Shown here piece by piece: positions 1 to 8,325 of a stretch of 64,000 bases of DNA. Position 1 is the first letter of the stretch. Every line of letters begins with the position of its first letter. Source of the stretch: Pseudomonadota bacterium (lineage in GTDB: Bacteria; Pseudomonadota; Alphaproteobacteria; Puniceispirillales; Puniceispirillaceae); assembly GCA_027620495.1 (NCBI GenBank), contig JAQCEA010000002.1, forward strand, positions 167,398 through 231,397, in the 5' to 3' direction. The notes beneath the pieces were generated by a model. It was not told the DNA's origin, ran no database searches, and saw only the letters and a list, made by a program, of their open reading frames with translations. A program made the translations under genes and the position numbers.

Positions 1-922
1 GCAAATTGGCGTTGAGTTCTGCCAGCTGTTCGCGGATCCGGCGATCATCAGCGCTGGCCTCGTTCAGCGTGGCCATTGTGCGGTTTAGTTTGGACATTTG
101 TTCAACAACTTTTGTCCGGTTGGTTTCCCCTTCGGCAATAGATTGCGACAATGACAATAATGCCCGTGCGGCTTCTTCGCTCATGCCATGGGCGAGGGCC
201 CCATGCGCACCGCCAGCTGTATTGCTGTCATTAAATCTAGCAAAGGCGGATAGCCAGTCTTCCAATTCGTTAAAGAACCGGCCCATAGCTTGGCCTAGCT
301 GCAGATCAAGAAACCCCAAGATAAGAGACCCGGCAAGACCAAAAAGTGATGAGGAGAATGCCGTCGCCATGCCGGAAAGCGGGGCGTCTAAACCAGATCG
401 TAATTGCGACATCATCGCCTGAAAATTGGCGCTATCGGCATCAAGCGAGTTGATCACCAGACTGACAGCACCAATCGTTTGTAACAGCCCCCAAAAGGTG
501 CCAAGAAGCCCCAAAAACACCAACAGCCCGATCATATAACGCGAAATTTCGCGCCCTTCATCGAGCCTGGCGGCAACACCATCAAGGACCGATCGCAATG
601 ACAATGCCGATAATTGCGCATCATGACGGGAATCGGCCAGCATGGCGTAAACAGTGGCCAGCAAAACCGGCCGTTTTTCAGGCGTGTCCAGCGAGCCAGT
701 CTTCTGGATCGACAGCAACCAATTCCGTTCAGGGGTTAAGCGCAGGATTTGCCGGATCACATAAAGAATGCCCAGCCCAAGCGTTGCCAAAATCACACTA
801 TTTAATGCCGGGTTGCCCATAAACGCGCTTTTCAATGGGGCAAATAGCAGGGCGCAAATCGTACCAACAAACGCTAAAAATAACATCATACGGAATAAAA
901 AACGTTTGGGGTCAGTGCGCAT
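1..922 (-). CDS. MotA/TolQ/ExbB-family proton-channel protein (3' end cut by window edge)
   Basis: An open frame of 307 codons runs off the left edge, so the C terminus is missing. It starts at ATG 922, with GGAG about 8 bases upstream. Hydrophobic segments lie near residues 8-30, 41-57, 128-157 and 185-206. Residues 138-147 (GLLGTFWGLL) match the signature of MotA/TolQ/ExbB channels, which couple proton flow to work in the periplasm. After the last membrane segment a long hydrophilic, probably coiled-coil region begins (residues 250-307), not typical of short TolQ or ExbB proteins. Alphaproteobacteria often carry such a MotA-like protein next to an OmpA/MotB-like peptidoglycan-binding partner; the partner would be expected just outside the window, which I cannot verify. 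It is distinct from the tolQ at 12039. The family assignment is good; the biological role is unknown. Confidence 0.8.
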   Translation of the reverse strand, partial: MRTDPKRFLFRMMLFLAFVGTICALLFAPLKSAFMGNPALNSVILATLGLGILYVIRQILRLTPERNWLLSIQKTGSLDTPEKRPVLLATVYAMLADSRHDAQLSALSLRSVLDGVAARLDEGREISRYMIGLLVFLGLLGTFWGLLQTIGAVSLVINSLDADSANFQAMMSQLRSGLDAPLSGMATAFSSSLFGLAGSLILGFLDLQLGQAMGRFFNELEDWLSAFARFNDSNTAGGAHGALAHGMSEEAARALLSLSQSIAEGETNRTKVVEQMSKLNRTMATLNEASADDRRIREQLAELNANL

Positions 923-1120
923 GATCGGCTCTCCAAAATCTTTGCTAACCAAAATTTCTGCCAAATCACGGGGACATAATGAACAGATTGTCTGCCGCGT
1001 CTCTATGGCTGGTTTAAGGTCTAGCGCTAAAGCATGGCAGGATTATGAAGATTGGCAAGCCCTTGCGGGGCCTATTTTTTCGCATTTGCAATGATCGAGG
1101 ATGCAAAAACCGGCTGGGAT

Positions 1121-1939
1121 TTAGGCCTTATCAGCGCTGGTCGCATTTAAGCATTTCAGCAATTCTGCGTGGATAGACGGATTGGCGGCAACAACATCGC
1201 CGCTATCAAGTGCCCGGTCACGCGAGGCAAAATCAGACACAAAACCGCCAGCTTCGCGCACCAGCAAGATACCTGCGGCAATATCCCATGAATTGAGACC
1301 ACGTTCCCAAAACCCATCATAGCGGCCAGCGGCAACATAGGCCAAATCAAGCGCGGCTGATCCAAACCGCCGGACACCAGCGCTGACAGCCATGATTTTT
1401 TGCAGTTCTTTGCCAAATTGGGCGTGTCCGGCGGCATCGCCGTGACCCAGAAAGGGAATGCCAGTGGCAAATAATGAATCCGCCATATGGCGCCGTCCAG
1501 AAACCCGCAACCGCCGATCATTGACAAAGGCACCCTGACCCGCCTCGGCAAAGAAATATTCATGACGCACCGGATCAAACACCAGGGCCGCGGTGATTTT
1601 GCCTTTGTCTTTTACCGCGATTGAAATGGCAAAATGTGGGATTCCGTGCAGAAAATTTGTGGTGCCGTCAAGCGGGTCAACAATCCAAACTGGCGCGTCT
1701 GGGTCGGCGCCATCAACATGGCCGCTTTCCTCCATGACGAACCCCCAATCTGGCCGGGCTTTTTGTAATTCTGATTTGATCACACGTTCGGCATTGGTAT
1801 CGGCGCGCGAGACAAAATCTGCTGGGCCTTTGCGGCTGACTTGCAGATTTTCAACCTCGCCAAAATCGCGCAACATACCACGGCTGGCGGCTGTGGCTGC
1901 TTTATGCATCACATTGATTAGGGCTGAACGGGTGGCCAT
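1121..1939 (-). CDS. suhB: Inositol monophosphatase family protein (SuhB-like)
   Basis: This 272-residue protein belongs to the Mg-dependent, Li-sensitive inositol monophosphatase family, which hydrolyses myo-inositol phosphates; in E. coli SuhB also acts in rRNA antitermination and ribosome assembly. Metal-binding motifs are all present: E70-E71 in MEESG, DPLDGTTNF at 88-96, and WDIAAG at 218-223. The length matches the family. It lies 33 bases after the efp frame on the same strand, so it is probably co-transcribed from efp. A gap of about 200 bases separates it from the MotA-like gene. Substrate choice (inositol phosphate or a related sugar phosphate) cannot be read from sequence alone. 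Confidence 0.92.
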   Translation of the reverse strand: MATRSALINVMHKAATAASRGMLRDFGEVENLQVSRKGPADFVSRADTNAERVIKSELQKARPDWGFVMEESGHVDGADPDAPVWIVDPLDGTTNFLHGIPHFAISIAVKDKGKITAALVFDPVRHEYFFAEAGQGAFVNDRRLRVSGRRHMADSLFATGIPFLGHGDAAGHAQFGKELQKIMAVSAGVRRFGSAALDLAYVAAGRYDGFWERGLNSWDIAAGILLVREAGGFVSDFASRDRALDSGDVVAANPSIHAELLKCLNATSADKA

Positions 1940-1969
1940 GCGGAGCTATCCTAAAGGGTTGGGATCAGA

Positions 1970-2536
1970 TTAGTTTTTTGCACGCTCGACATAGCTGGCG
2001 TCTTCTGGCCGCACAACAATTCTCGTACCTGTTTCAATATGTGGCGGCACCAACACACGGACACCATTTTCCAAAATAGCTGGCTTGTAGGATGACGATG
2101 CTGTCTGGCCTTTGACAACTGCATCAGCCTCAACAACTTTCATGACCACTGTATCAGGCAAATCAATTGAAATAGGATCACCTTCATAGCTTGACATGGT
2201 GATCACCATACCATCTTGCAAAAATGCGGCGCGGTCACCAACCATGTCAGCAGTAATGCTAATTTGTTCAAATGTTTCGGCATGCATAAAGACCAACTGG
2301 TCACCATCCGCATATAAAAATGTACATTCATTTTCATCGAGAATGACTCGCTCGACCGTTTCAGATGACCGAAATCGTTCATTCAATTTTGTGCCATCGC
2401 GGACATCACGAAGCTCAATCTGGGCAAACGCCCCACCCTTGCCGGGTTTCACATGAGATACTTTTACCGCTGTCCATAACCGCCCGTTATGTTCAATCAC
2501 ATTGCCGGGTTTGACAGCATTACCATTGAGTTTCAT
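1970..2536 (-). CDS. efp: Translation elongation factor P
   Basis: EF-P enters the ribosomal E site and relieves stalling at consecutive prolines. The 188-residue protein has the KOW-like N-terminal domain followed by two OB domains. The functional loop reads VKPGKGGAF, with K33 at the tip, so the modified residue would be lysine (EpmA/EpmB type) rather than arginine (EarP type). The chosen ATG at 2536 has AGGA about 9 bases upstream and gives the standard alphaproteobacterial N terminus MKLNGNAVKPGN. An upstream in-frame codon at 2572 would add 12 residues with no family support. It is followed by the suhB-like gene. No epmA gene was seen in the window. Confidence 0.96.
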   Translation of the reverse strand: MKLNGNAVKPGNVIEHNGRLWTAVKVSHVKPGKGGAFAQIELRDVRDGTKLNERFRSSETVERVILDENECTFLYADGDQLVFMHAETFEQISITADMVGDRAAFLQDGMVITMSSYEGDPISIDLPDTVVMKVVEADAVVKGQTASSSYKPAILENGVRVLVPPHIETGTRIVVRPEDASYVERAKN

Positions 2537-2598
2537 TTGACCATTCCTTGTATGACTAACCAACCGCGGCACTTCATACCGCTAATCGCTACATAGTG

Positions 2599-3606
2599 CT
2601 ATAGATAGTTGCGCATCGCTGCGGCGGTATCTAGCATGCGGCACGAAAAGCCCCATTCATTATCATACCATGACAGCACCCGGACAAACCGATTGTTGGC
2701 AACATTGGTTTGCGTCAAATCGACAACCGAAGAATGCGGATCATGGTTAAAATCAATCGAAACTAGCGGGCGTTCATTGATTCCCAATACGCCCTTTAAC
2801 GCCCCATTTGCGGCGTCGCAGAATGCCTGATTGATCTCATCAAGGCTGGTATCTCGGCTGGTTGTCACCACAAGGTCAACAACCGACACATTTGCCGTTG
2901 GTACCCGTATGGCCGATCCATTCATTTTGCCGACAAGCGCTGGCAACACTTCGCCAACCGCAGATGTCGCACCAGTTGATGTCGGTATCATCGACATTGC
3001 CGCGGCGCGCGCCCGGCGCATGTCTTTATGGCTTGAATCAAGGGTTGGCTGATCGCCGGTATAGGCATGGATTGTGGTCATGTAGCCAGCCTCAATGCCA
3101 ACTGTATCAGCCAGCACCTTGGCCACCGGGGCCAGACAATTTGTCGTACAAGATGCGTTTGAAACGACATCGGCTTTGGCATGTAAATCATTGTGGTTTA
3201 CGCCGTACACAACGGTCATATCGGCCTGTTTACAAGGTGCCGACACCAGCACTTTTTTCGCGCCCGCGGCAAGATGCCCCGCCGATCCAGCGCGGCTGTT
3301 AAATTTGCCTGAACATTCAAGAACAATATCAACATTATGCGCGGCATGCGGAATTTGCGATGGGTCGCGCTCGTGGGTGATCGGAATTTTGCCATAGCCA
3401 ATATCAATCCAGTCTTCGCCGCTTGTTACCGGGCTGGTTGCGCGGCCATGAATGGAGTCGAATTCATAAAGATGCGCGGCGATGTCGGCAGACCCGGGCG
3501 TGTTGATCAGAACAATTTCCATATCATCACGCTTCATTTCCTGTAATGCCCGCATGGTCAGGCGTCCAATCCGGCCAAATCCGCTAATTGCCAATCTTAA
3601 AGTCAC
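2599..3606 (-). CDS. gap: Type I glyceraldehyde-3-phosphate dehydrogenase
   Basis: This 335-residue enzyme oxidises glyceraldehyde-3-phosphate to 1,3-bisphosphoglycerate in glycolysis, or runs the reverse in gluconeogenesis. The dinucleotide-binding start GFGRIGR is at 9-15, the catalytic cysteine is C153 in SNASCTTNC, and the partner histidine is H180. The start is GTG at 3606 with AGGAG 8 bases upstream; no ATG fits better. After the second beta strand, where NAD-specific enzymes have Asn-Asp-Leu, this protein reads INTPGS near residues 34-39, so the aspartate that binds the adenine-ribose hydroxyls is replaced by threonine. That suggests NADP use or dual specificity (inference). It lies 27 bases downstream of the tkt stop codon. 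Confidence 0.95.
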   Translation of the reverse strand: MTLRLAISGFGRIGRLTMRALQEMKRDDMEIVLINTPGSADIAAHLYEFDSIHGRATSPVTSGEDWIDIGYGKIPITHERDPSQIPHAAHNVDIVLECSGKFNSRAGSAGHLAAGAKKVLVSAPCKQADMTVVYGVNHNDLHAKADVVSNASCTTNCLAPVAKVLADTVGIEAGYMTTIHAYTGDQPTLDSSHKDMRRARAAAMSMIPTSTGATSAVGEVLPALVGKMNGSAIRVPTANVSVVDLVVTTSRDTSLDEINQAFCDAANGALKGVLGINERPLVSIDFNHDPHSSVVDLTQTNVANNRFVRVLSWYDNEWGFSCRMLDTAAAMRNYL

Positions 3607-3657
3607 CAGTATTGCTCCTGTTTGTTACTTTTTATCTAGATATTCGCGTCTGGCTGT

Positions 3658-5634
3658 CTAGCCCAGCCGCTGGCGTGCCGCCGCCACAACTGCGTCTTTG
3701 GTGATGCCAAAATGCGCATAAAGATCATTGATCGGGGCAGAGGCGCCAAAGCCATTCATGCCAATAAAGCCATCTGTTGGGCCAAGCATCCAGTCCCATG
3801 ATTGCTGCATGGCGGCTTCAATGACGATCCGCGGTGCAGACCCCAAAATACCGTTTTGATACGCGGTATCTTGTGACCGGAATAATTCCATACAAGGCAT
3901 TGATACCACGGTCGCGGCAATGCCATCTTTTACCAAGCTGTCACGTGCGGCCAGCGCAATGCCAACCTCTGACCCAGAGGCAATGAACGTCACCCGTCTA
4001 TCGGCGGCATCCCCAGCAACGATATATCCGCCAAGCGCGGTTTTGTTTTCTGACATATCGCCATGTCTGAACTGGGCCATGCCTTGCCGGCTGAGCGCCA
4101 GAATAGACGGCGTGTTAGCGGCCTCTATGGCACATTGCCAAGCCTCGGCTGTTTCCACCGCATCGCCCGGCCGGAACACCAATAAATTTGGGATCACCCG
4201 TAAAGCTGCCAGATGTTCGACAGGCTGGTGCGTGGGGCCGTCTTCACCCAAGCCGATTGAATCGTGCGTCATCAAATAGATCGCACGCTGCCCCATCAGC
4301 GCAGACAGGCGGATAGATGGCCGACAATAATCGGTAAACACCATAAATGTGCCACCATAAGGGATCGCCCCACCATGCAGCGCAATGCCGTTCATCGCGG
4401 CCGCCATACCATGTTCGCGCACACCATAATGGATATAGGTGCCGCCATAATTATTGCGGTCAAAAATGCTATGGCCGCCAACCTTTGTATTGTTGGAACC
4501 GGTCAGATCAGCCGATCCACCAAACAAGGTCGGGCAGGCCGGTAAAATTGCATCAAGTGTTTTCTGGCTGGCAACGCGGGTGGCAAGGCTTTGTGGATCA
4601 GTCGCCAGTGTGGTTTTCCAATCAAGGATCGCCGGTGCCAATTGATCCGGCACATCGCCGCGCATTGCCGCATCAAACAATGCCGCCTTTGGATGCGTGT
4701 CATGCTGTGTTTGCCACACTGTGCGGGTGCTATCGCCTTTTGCGCCGACCGCGCGCCATTGGGCCAAAATATCGGCTGGAATTTCAAATGCCGCATGTGG
4801 CCAATCGAGCGCCGCACGTGCCGCTTCAATTTCTGCATCGCCAAGCGGGGCGCCATGAACGCCAGATGTGCCTTGTTTGGCTGGCGAACCAAATCCAATC
4901 ACTGTTTTACAGCGAATCAAGCTTGGCCGGTTATCGGCCTTGGCGGCGGTGATGGCCGCAGATACCGCATCCATATCATGCCCATCACAGGCCAATACCT
5001 GCCATCCATATGATTCAAACCGCCCGGTGATATTGTCAGACACTGTTAAATCGGTGCTGCCATCAATTGAGATGCCGTTATCGTCAAACAACACAATCAG
5101 GCGTGACAGTTGCATATGACCAGCCATTGATGCCGCTTCATGGCTGATGCCTTCCATTAAACAGCCGTCACCAGCGATCACATAGGTGTGGTGGTCAACA
5201 AGATCATCGCCAAATCTAGCGGCCAGATGGCGTTCTGCCATGGCCATCCCAACGGCGTTGGCGATGCCTTGGCCAAGCGGGCCAGTTGTGGTCTCAATGC
5301 CGCTTGCATGTCCAAATTCAGGATGCCCAGCAGTGCGTGCGCCAAGCTGTCTAAAATTACGAATTTCATCAATCGTCATATCGGCATAGCCGGTCAGATA
5401 CAGCAACGCATACAGCAACATCGACCCATGTCCGGCAGACAACACAAACCGGTCACGGTCTGCCCAGTTTGGCGCGCTGGCGGAAAATTTCAGATGGTCG
5501 CAAAACAATGCGGTGGTGGCGTCAGCCATGCCCATGGGCATCCCTGGATGTCCGGAATTTGCAGCTTGCACCGCGTCCATTGTCAGCGCCCGAATGGCGT
5601 TGGACATGCGTTGTTTGTCATGTGGATTTGGCAT
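3658..5634 (-). CDS. tkt: Transketolase
   Basis: Transketolase moves two-carbon units between sugar phosphates in the pentose phosphate pathway, using thiamine diphosphate and Mg. The 658-residue protein has the three expected parts: an N-terminal thiamine-diphosphate domain with GDGCLMEG, a pyrimidine domain, and a C-terminal domain. The early stretch ANSGHPGMPMGMAD is diagnostic. The ATG at 5634 has GGAG 7 bases upstream; a GTG at 5658 is in frame but has no ribosome-binding site. It leads the tkt-gap pair, giving sugar-phosphate interconversion and triose oxidation from one transcript. Its promoter should lie in the 308-base divergent region before the DUF4164 gene. Confidence 0.97.
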   Translation of the reverse strand: MPNPHDKQRMSNAIRALTMDAVQAANSGHPGMPMGMADATTALFCDHLKFSASAPNWADRDRFVLSAGHGSMLLYALLYLTGYADMTIDEIRNFRQLGARTAGHPEFGHASGIETTTGPLGQGIANAVGMAMAERHLAARFGDDLVDHHTYVIAGDGCLMEGISHEAASMAGHMQLSRLIVLFDDNGISIDGSTDLTVSDNITGRFESYGWQVLACDGHDMDAVSAAITAAKADNRPSLIRCKTVIGFGSPAKQGTSGVHGAPLGDAEIEAARAALDWPHAAFEIPADILAQWRAVGAKGDSTRTVWQTQHDTHPKAALFDAAMRGDVPDQLAPAILDWKTTLATDPQSLATRVASQKTLDAILPACPTLFGGSADLTGSNNTKVGGHSIFDRNNYGGTYIHYGVREHGMAAAMNGIALHGGAIPYGGTFMVFTDYCRPSIRLSALMGQRAIYLMTHDSIGLGEDGPTHQPVEHLAALRVIPNLLVFRPGDAVETAEAWQCAIEAANTPSILALSRQGMAQFRHGDMSENKTALGGYIVAGDAADRRVTFIASGSEVGIALAARDSLVKDGIAATVVSMPCMELFRSQDTAYQNGILGSAPRIVIEAAMQQSWDWMLGPTDGFIGMNGFGASAPINDLYAHFGITKDAVVAAARQRLG

Positions 5635-5942
5635 GCGGGTCTCCGGCGGGCGCGGCACGCTCAGTTGCGCCTTAACAATCTTGGGATGTGGTGTGTCGCA
5701 ATTTGCCTAGTTTCGACTGTTTCGTCAATGCACCATAGCCGGGTGTTACAATGTGTTTTCATGGCCGGTCACCTAGATCAATTTTTTTTTAGGGTTTATT
5801 TCGATTCTGATTTGAGGCAAGCTTTGCTATGTAACGCTTTATGATCAAGAGAAAAAATTGCGTCCAACGGTCTTGCATTTGATGGTAAGATGTTTGTTAC
5901 AGCGCGGGTTTTAGTCGCCATTAAAAGTGGAATAAACATAGA
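5635..5942. promoter_or_regulatory. Divergent intergenic region between tkt and the DUF4164 gene
   Basis: This region of about 308 bases holds no gene. It must contain a leftward promoter for tkt-gap and a rightward promoter for the DUF4164-zapA unit. It includes a run of nine T residues at about 5782-5790 and an A+T-rich middle. A weak leftward -35-like TTGACG occurs at 5728-5723 (minus strand), but no good -10 sequence follows at the right spacing, so I do not define promoters exactly. Confidence 0.5.
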
Positions 5943-6200
5943 ATGAACCGGTTGCAAAATGCGCAGAAACAGCTCGCCGAGTCGCTGGCAGCATTGGAAT
6001 CGGCGGTTGAGCAGGCGCAAAATTCTGCCGCCCATGCCGATGGGTCTGTTGCGCCAGCTCATTCGGCACCGGCCATTGATATAGACCAGTTATCACAAGA
6101 CCTCACGGCGATTGAGGCCGATTTGGAAACAGCCATGAAGATGATCGCCGATTTAACGACGGCTGGTCTGTCTTCAGGGAACAATAAAGACAGCCTGTAG
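5943..6200 (+). CDS. Small coiled-coil protein, DUF4164-like
   Basis: An 85-residue, acidic, Ala/Gln/Glu-rich protein with no membrane segment. Residues 1-28 and about 45-70 have the heptad-like pattern of coiled coils, split by a short Pro/Ala-rich stretch. Size, composition and place directly before zapA match the DUF4164 family common in alphaproteobacteria. No enzymatic motif is visible. The neighbour ZapA is a division-ring protein, so a structural or division-linked role is possible, but this is guilt by association only. Confidence 0.75.
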   Translation: MNRLQNAQKQLAESLAALESAVEQAQNSAAHADGSVAPAHSAPAIDIDQLSQDLTAIEADLETAMKMIADLTTAGLSSGNNKDSL

Positions 6201-6217
6201 ACCCGCATAGTGAACCG

Positions 6218-6290
6218 GGCACAAGACTAGGCACAAGACTAGGCATAAGGCCGAGGGTAGGGCCGAGAGTAGCGCCGGGGATCGGACCGG
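6218..6290. repeat. Degenerate 12-bp tandem repeat between the DUF4164 gene and zapA
   Basis: Two perfect 12-base copies (GGCACAAGACTA) at 6218-6229 and 6230-6241 are followed by about four diverged units with the same spacing, built around GGCCGA and AGTAG. The array fills most of the 105-base gap and stops just before the zapA ribosome-binding site. It looks like a slippage-expanded spacer; a function is not evident. Confidence 0.7.
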
Positions 6291-6305
6291 ATAAGGAGAC
6301 ACCGC

Positions 6306-6635
6306 ATGAGCCATTCTGTTGTAACCATCAGATTAAATGGTAACCCCTATCAGATTGGATGCGGTGCCGGTGAAGAGGCGCATGTCAGTAAGCTTGGCGA
6401 GGAAGTTGAGTCAATTATGCAATCGCTGGTCGCGTCGGTCGGGCAGATTGGCGAGGCACGATTGCTGGCAATGGTTGCGCTTATTCTGGCTGATCGGGCC
6501 GCCAGCCACACAACCGACGCACCAAAAGACAGCGATATCGCCGCCACAGTCGCAGATCAAGACGCCGCAGCCGAGGCGCTTGAAATGGCCGCGGCGCGCA
6601 TTACAACACTTGCAACCCGCCTGACAAACCCTTAA
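6306..6635 (+). CDS. zapA: Cell division protein ZapA
   Basis: ZapA bundles FtsZ protofilaments and supports Z-ring assembly in the cytoplasm. The 109-residue protein has the typical start VTIRLNGNPYQIGCGAGEEAH, a head region to about residue 45 and a helical C-terminal half that would form the tetramerising coiled coil. Length fits the family (about 100-130). AAGGAG lies 8 bases before ATG. It follows the coiled-coil gene and precedes the candidate 6S RNA and the 5-formyltetrahydrofolate cyclo-ligase gene, the arrangement found in many proteobacteria. Confidence 0.93.
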   Translation: MSHSVVTIRLNGNPYQIGCGAGEEAHVSKLGEEVESIMQSLVASVGQIGEARLLAMVALILADRAASHTTDAPKDSDIAATVADQDAAAEALEMAAARITTLATRLTNP

Positions 6636-6644
6636 ATTAAGCAC

Positions 6645-6810
6645 TAGGCGACGACTGGGTTTTCGCGTTTGGTTTTTTAATCCCTGGGGCCATAATTTTT
6701 CTCTCGGGAGCTGCCTCTGGCTGGGCCGTGGTCTGGTTATTGCGGCGCCCACCTGCAAAGCAGGTCACAGAGGATATCTATACCGACGGTTTACATGGTC
6801 GTCGCCGTCC
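6645..6810 (+). ncRNA. ssrS: Candidate 6S RNA (RNA polymerase regulator)
   Basis: The gap between zapA and the cyclo-ligase gene is the standard site of 6S RNA, which binds the housekeeping RNA polymerase by mimicking an open promoter. The gap folds as expected. A 9-bp perfect terminal stem pairs 6647-6655 with 6798-6806. Next comes a large asymmetric unpaired region, then CCTCTG (6714-6719) with CAGAGG (6768-6773), GGGC (6723-6726) with GCCC (6747-6750), and a perfect hairpin ACCTGC-AAA-GCAGGT (6751-6765). The span of about 160 bases fits. The ends are estimated. A covariance-model search would settle it. Confidence 0.62.
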
Positions 6811-6870
6811 ATTTTGCATTGCCGGGCCCTATGTTCTGGCTGTCTGCTTTGATCGAACAGGTTGTATTGA

Positions 6871-7482
6871 GTGTCCGACATATCCGTCCCCCCGCCACAT
6901 GCCGACGACCCAGCCGGCGCCAAGGCGCAAATGCGCAAACAAGCCGCTAAAATACGCCAGCAAGAAGCCGACAATCATCCAGATGCGGCGGAAAGGTTGG
7001 CGGGGTACTGCCATTTGCTGTTAGACAGCTTTGGCCGCGGGGTTTATGCGGCTTATTTGCCGATCCGAAGCGAAATTTCGCCATTGCCATTGATTGCGGC
7101 CTTGCATGATGCTGGTCAACCGACAGCCATGCCGGTGACGCCAGCAGAAGGGCAGCCCCTAAGTTTCCGGCTATGGGCGGTTGGGGATGTGCTTGAAGAT
7201 GGGCCTTATGGCACGCGCCAGCCACCAGTTGGCGGCACAACAGTTCTGCCAGATGTGATCTTAGCGCCACTTTTGGCGTTTGATTTAGGTGGCTGGCGTC
7301 TTGGTTATGGTGGCGGGTTTTATGATCGTACCATCGCCGATTTTACCGCCCGCGGCCATCAGGCCAGTGTGGTTGGGCTGGCCTATGACGGGCAAAAACT
7401 GGACAAGGTTCCTGTTGGCCCCTATGACATGCCTTTGGACGCGGTGCTCAGCCCGTCAGGCCTGCACCGTCCACAGCGTTGA
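6871..7482 (+). CDS. ygfA: 5-formyltetrahydrofolate cyclo-ligase
   Basis: This enzyme converts 5-formyltetrahydrofolate to 5,10-methenyltetrahydrofolate with ATP, returning a storage folate to one-carbon metabolism. The 203-residue protein carries the family signature RLGYGGGFYDR and the C-terminal stretch MPLDAVLSPSG. The start chosen is GTG 6871, which has no clear ribosome-binding site; an in-frame ATG at 6931 is possible but would remove part of the N-terminal helix. It lies just downstream of the candidate 6S RNA, and processing from a shared 6S-ygfA transcript is known in other proteobacteria. Confidence 0.9.
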   Translation: MSDISVPPPHADDPAGAKAQMRKQAAKIRQQEADNHPDAAERLAGYCHLLLDSFGRGVYAAYLPIRSEISPLPLIAALHDAGQPTAMPVTPAEGQPLSFRLWAVGDVLEDGPYGTRQPPVGGTTVLPDVILAPLLAFDLGGWRLGYGGGFYDRTIADFTARGHQASVVGLAYDGQKLDKVPVGPYDMPLDAVLSPSGLHRPQR

Positions 7483-7517
7483 ATGTTTGGGGCTGATCCC
7501 GCCCCGAGGAGCCAGTG

Positions 7518-8318
7518 ATGATCCGTGTTTTGTTTCTAGGTGATATTGTTGGCCGCACGGCCCGTCACGAGGTGATCGATCAAGTGCCTGCCTTGCGCGA
7601 AGAATACAAGCTTGATTTTCTTGTGGTGAATTGTGAAAACGCGGCTGGTGGATTTGGCGTCACCCCGAAAATTTGCGAGGCATTGTTTGACGCCGGGGTT
7701 GATGTGCTGACGACTGGCAATCATGTCTGGGACAAGCCGGAAATCATCCCGTACATCGAAACCCAACCGCGCCTGCTTCGGCCATTAAATATGCCTGAGG
7801 CAACGCCCGGCAATGGCGTGGTGACGCATACCAATCAAGCTGGCAAACGTCTGACCGTAATTAATGTGATGACCAATTTGTTTATGGCGCCGAATGACCC
7901 AGTTTTCGCGGCACTCCACGGTGCGTTGGTGCGCCATAAACTAGGCCGCGATGCCGATTTTATTCTGGTTGATGCCCATGGCGAGGCGACATCGGAAAAA
8001 ATGGCACTTGGGCATATGGTTGATGGGCGTGCCTCGATGCTGGTGGGGACGCATACGCATGTGCCAACGGCTGATCATCGTATTCTGCCCGGCGGCACCG
8101 CCTACCAGACTGATTCTGGCATGTGTGGCGATTATGATAGCGTGATTGGCATGAATAAAGAGGCGGCCACCGACAGGTTCACTGGCCGCAGCAACAGCCG
8201 CTTATCGGTGGCGCTTGGCGCGGTGACAATATGTGGGTTGTTGGTCGAATCTAATGATACGGGCATGGCACAAACGGTACGTCCATTGCGCCGTGGCGGC
8301 GAACTGGCCCCCGCCTGA
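7518..8318 (+). CDS. YmdB-family (TIGR00282) metallophosphoesterase
   Basis: A 266-residue calcineurin-like phosphoesterase. Metal-binding motifs are in order: GDIVGR at 8-13, NCEN in the mid-thirties, GNHVWD in the seventies, a DAHGEATSEK stretch and GTHTHVPTAD. Homologues such as Bacillus YmdB hydrolyse 2',3'-cyclic nucleotides, affect mRNA levels and influence biofilm formation; the alphaproteobacterial role is unknown. ATG 7518 has GAGGAG 7 bases upstream, better than the in-frame GTG at 7515. It follows the cyclo-ligase by 35 bases and is probably in the same unit. Confidence 0.88.
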   Translation: MIRVLFLGDIVGRTARHEVIDQVPALREEYKLDFLVVNCENAAGGFGVTPKICEALFDAGVDVLTTGNHVWDKPEIIPYIETQPRLLRPLNMPEATPGNGVVTHTNQAGKRLTVINVMTNLFMAPNDPVFAALHGALVRHKLGRDADFILVDAHGEATSEKMALGHMVDGRASMLVGTHTHVPTADHRILPGGTAYQTDSGMCGDYDSVIGMNKEAATDRFTGRSNSRLSVALGAVTICGLLVESNDTGMAQTVRPLRRGGELAPA

Positions 8319-8325
8319 ACATGCT

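Noticed and set aside
1040..1085. Hairpin GCCC-TTGCG-GGGC followed by a T run on the plus strand
   Set aside because: No plus-strand gene lies upstream to be terminated; the stem is only four base pairs.
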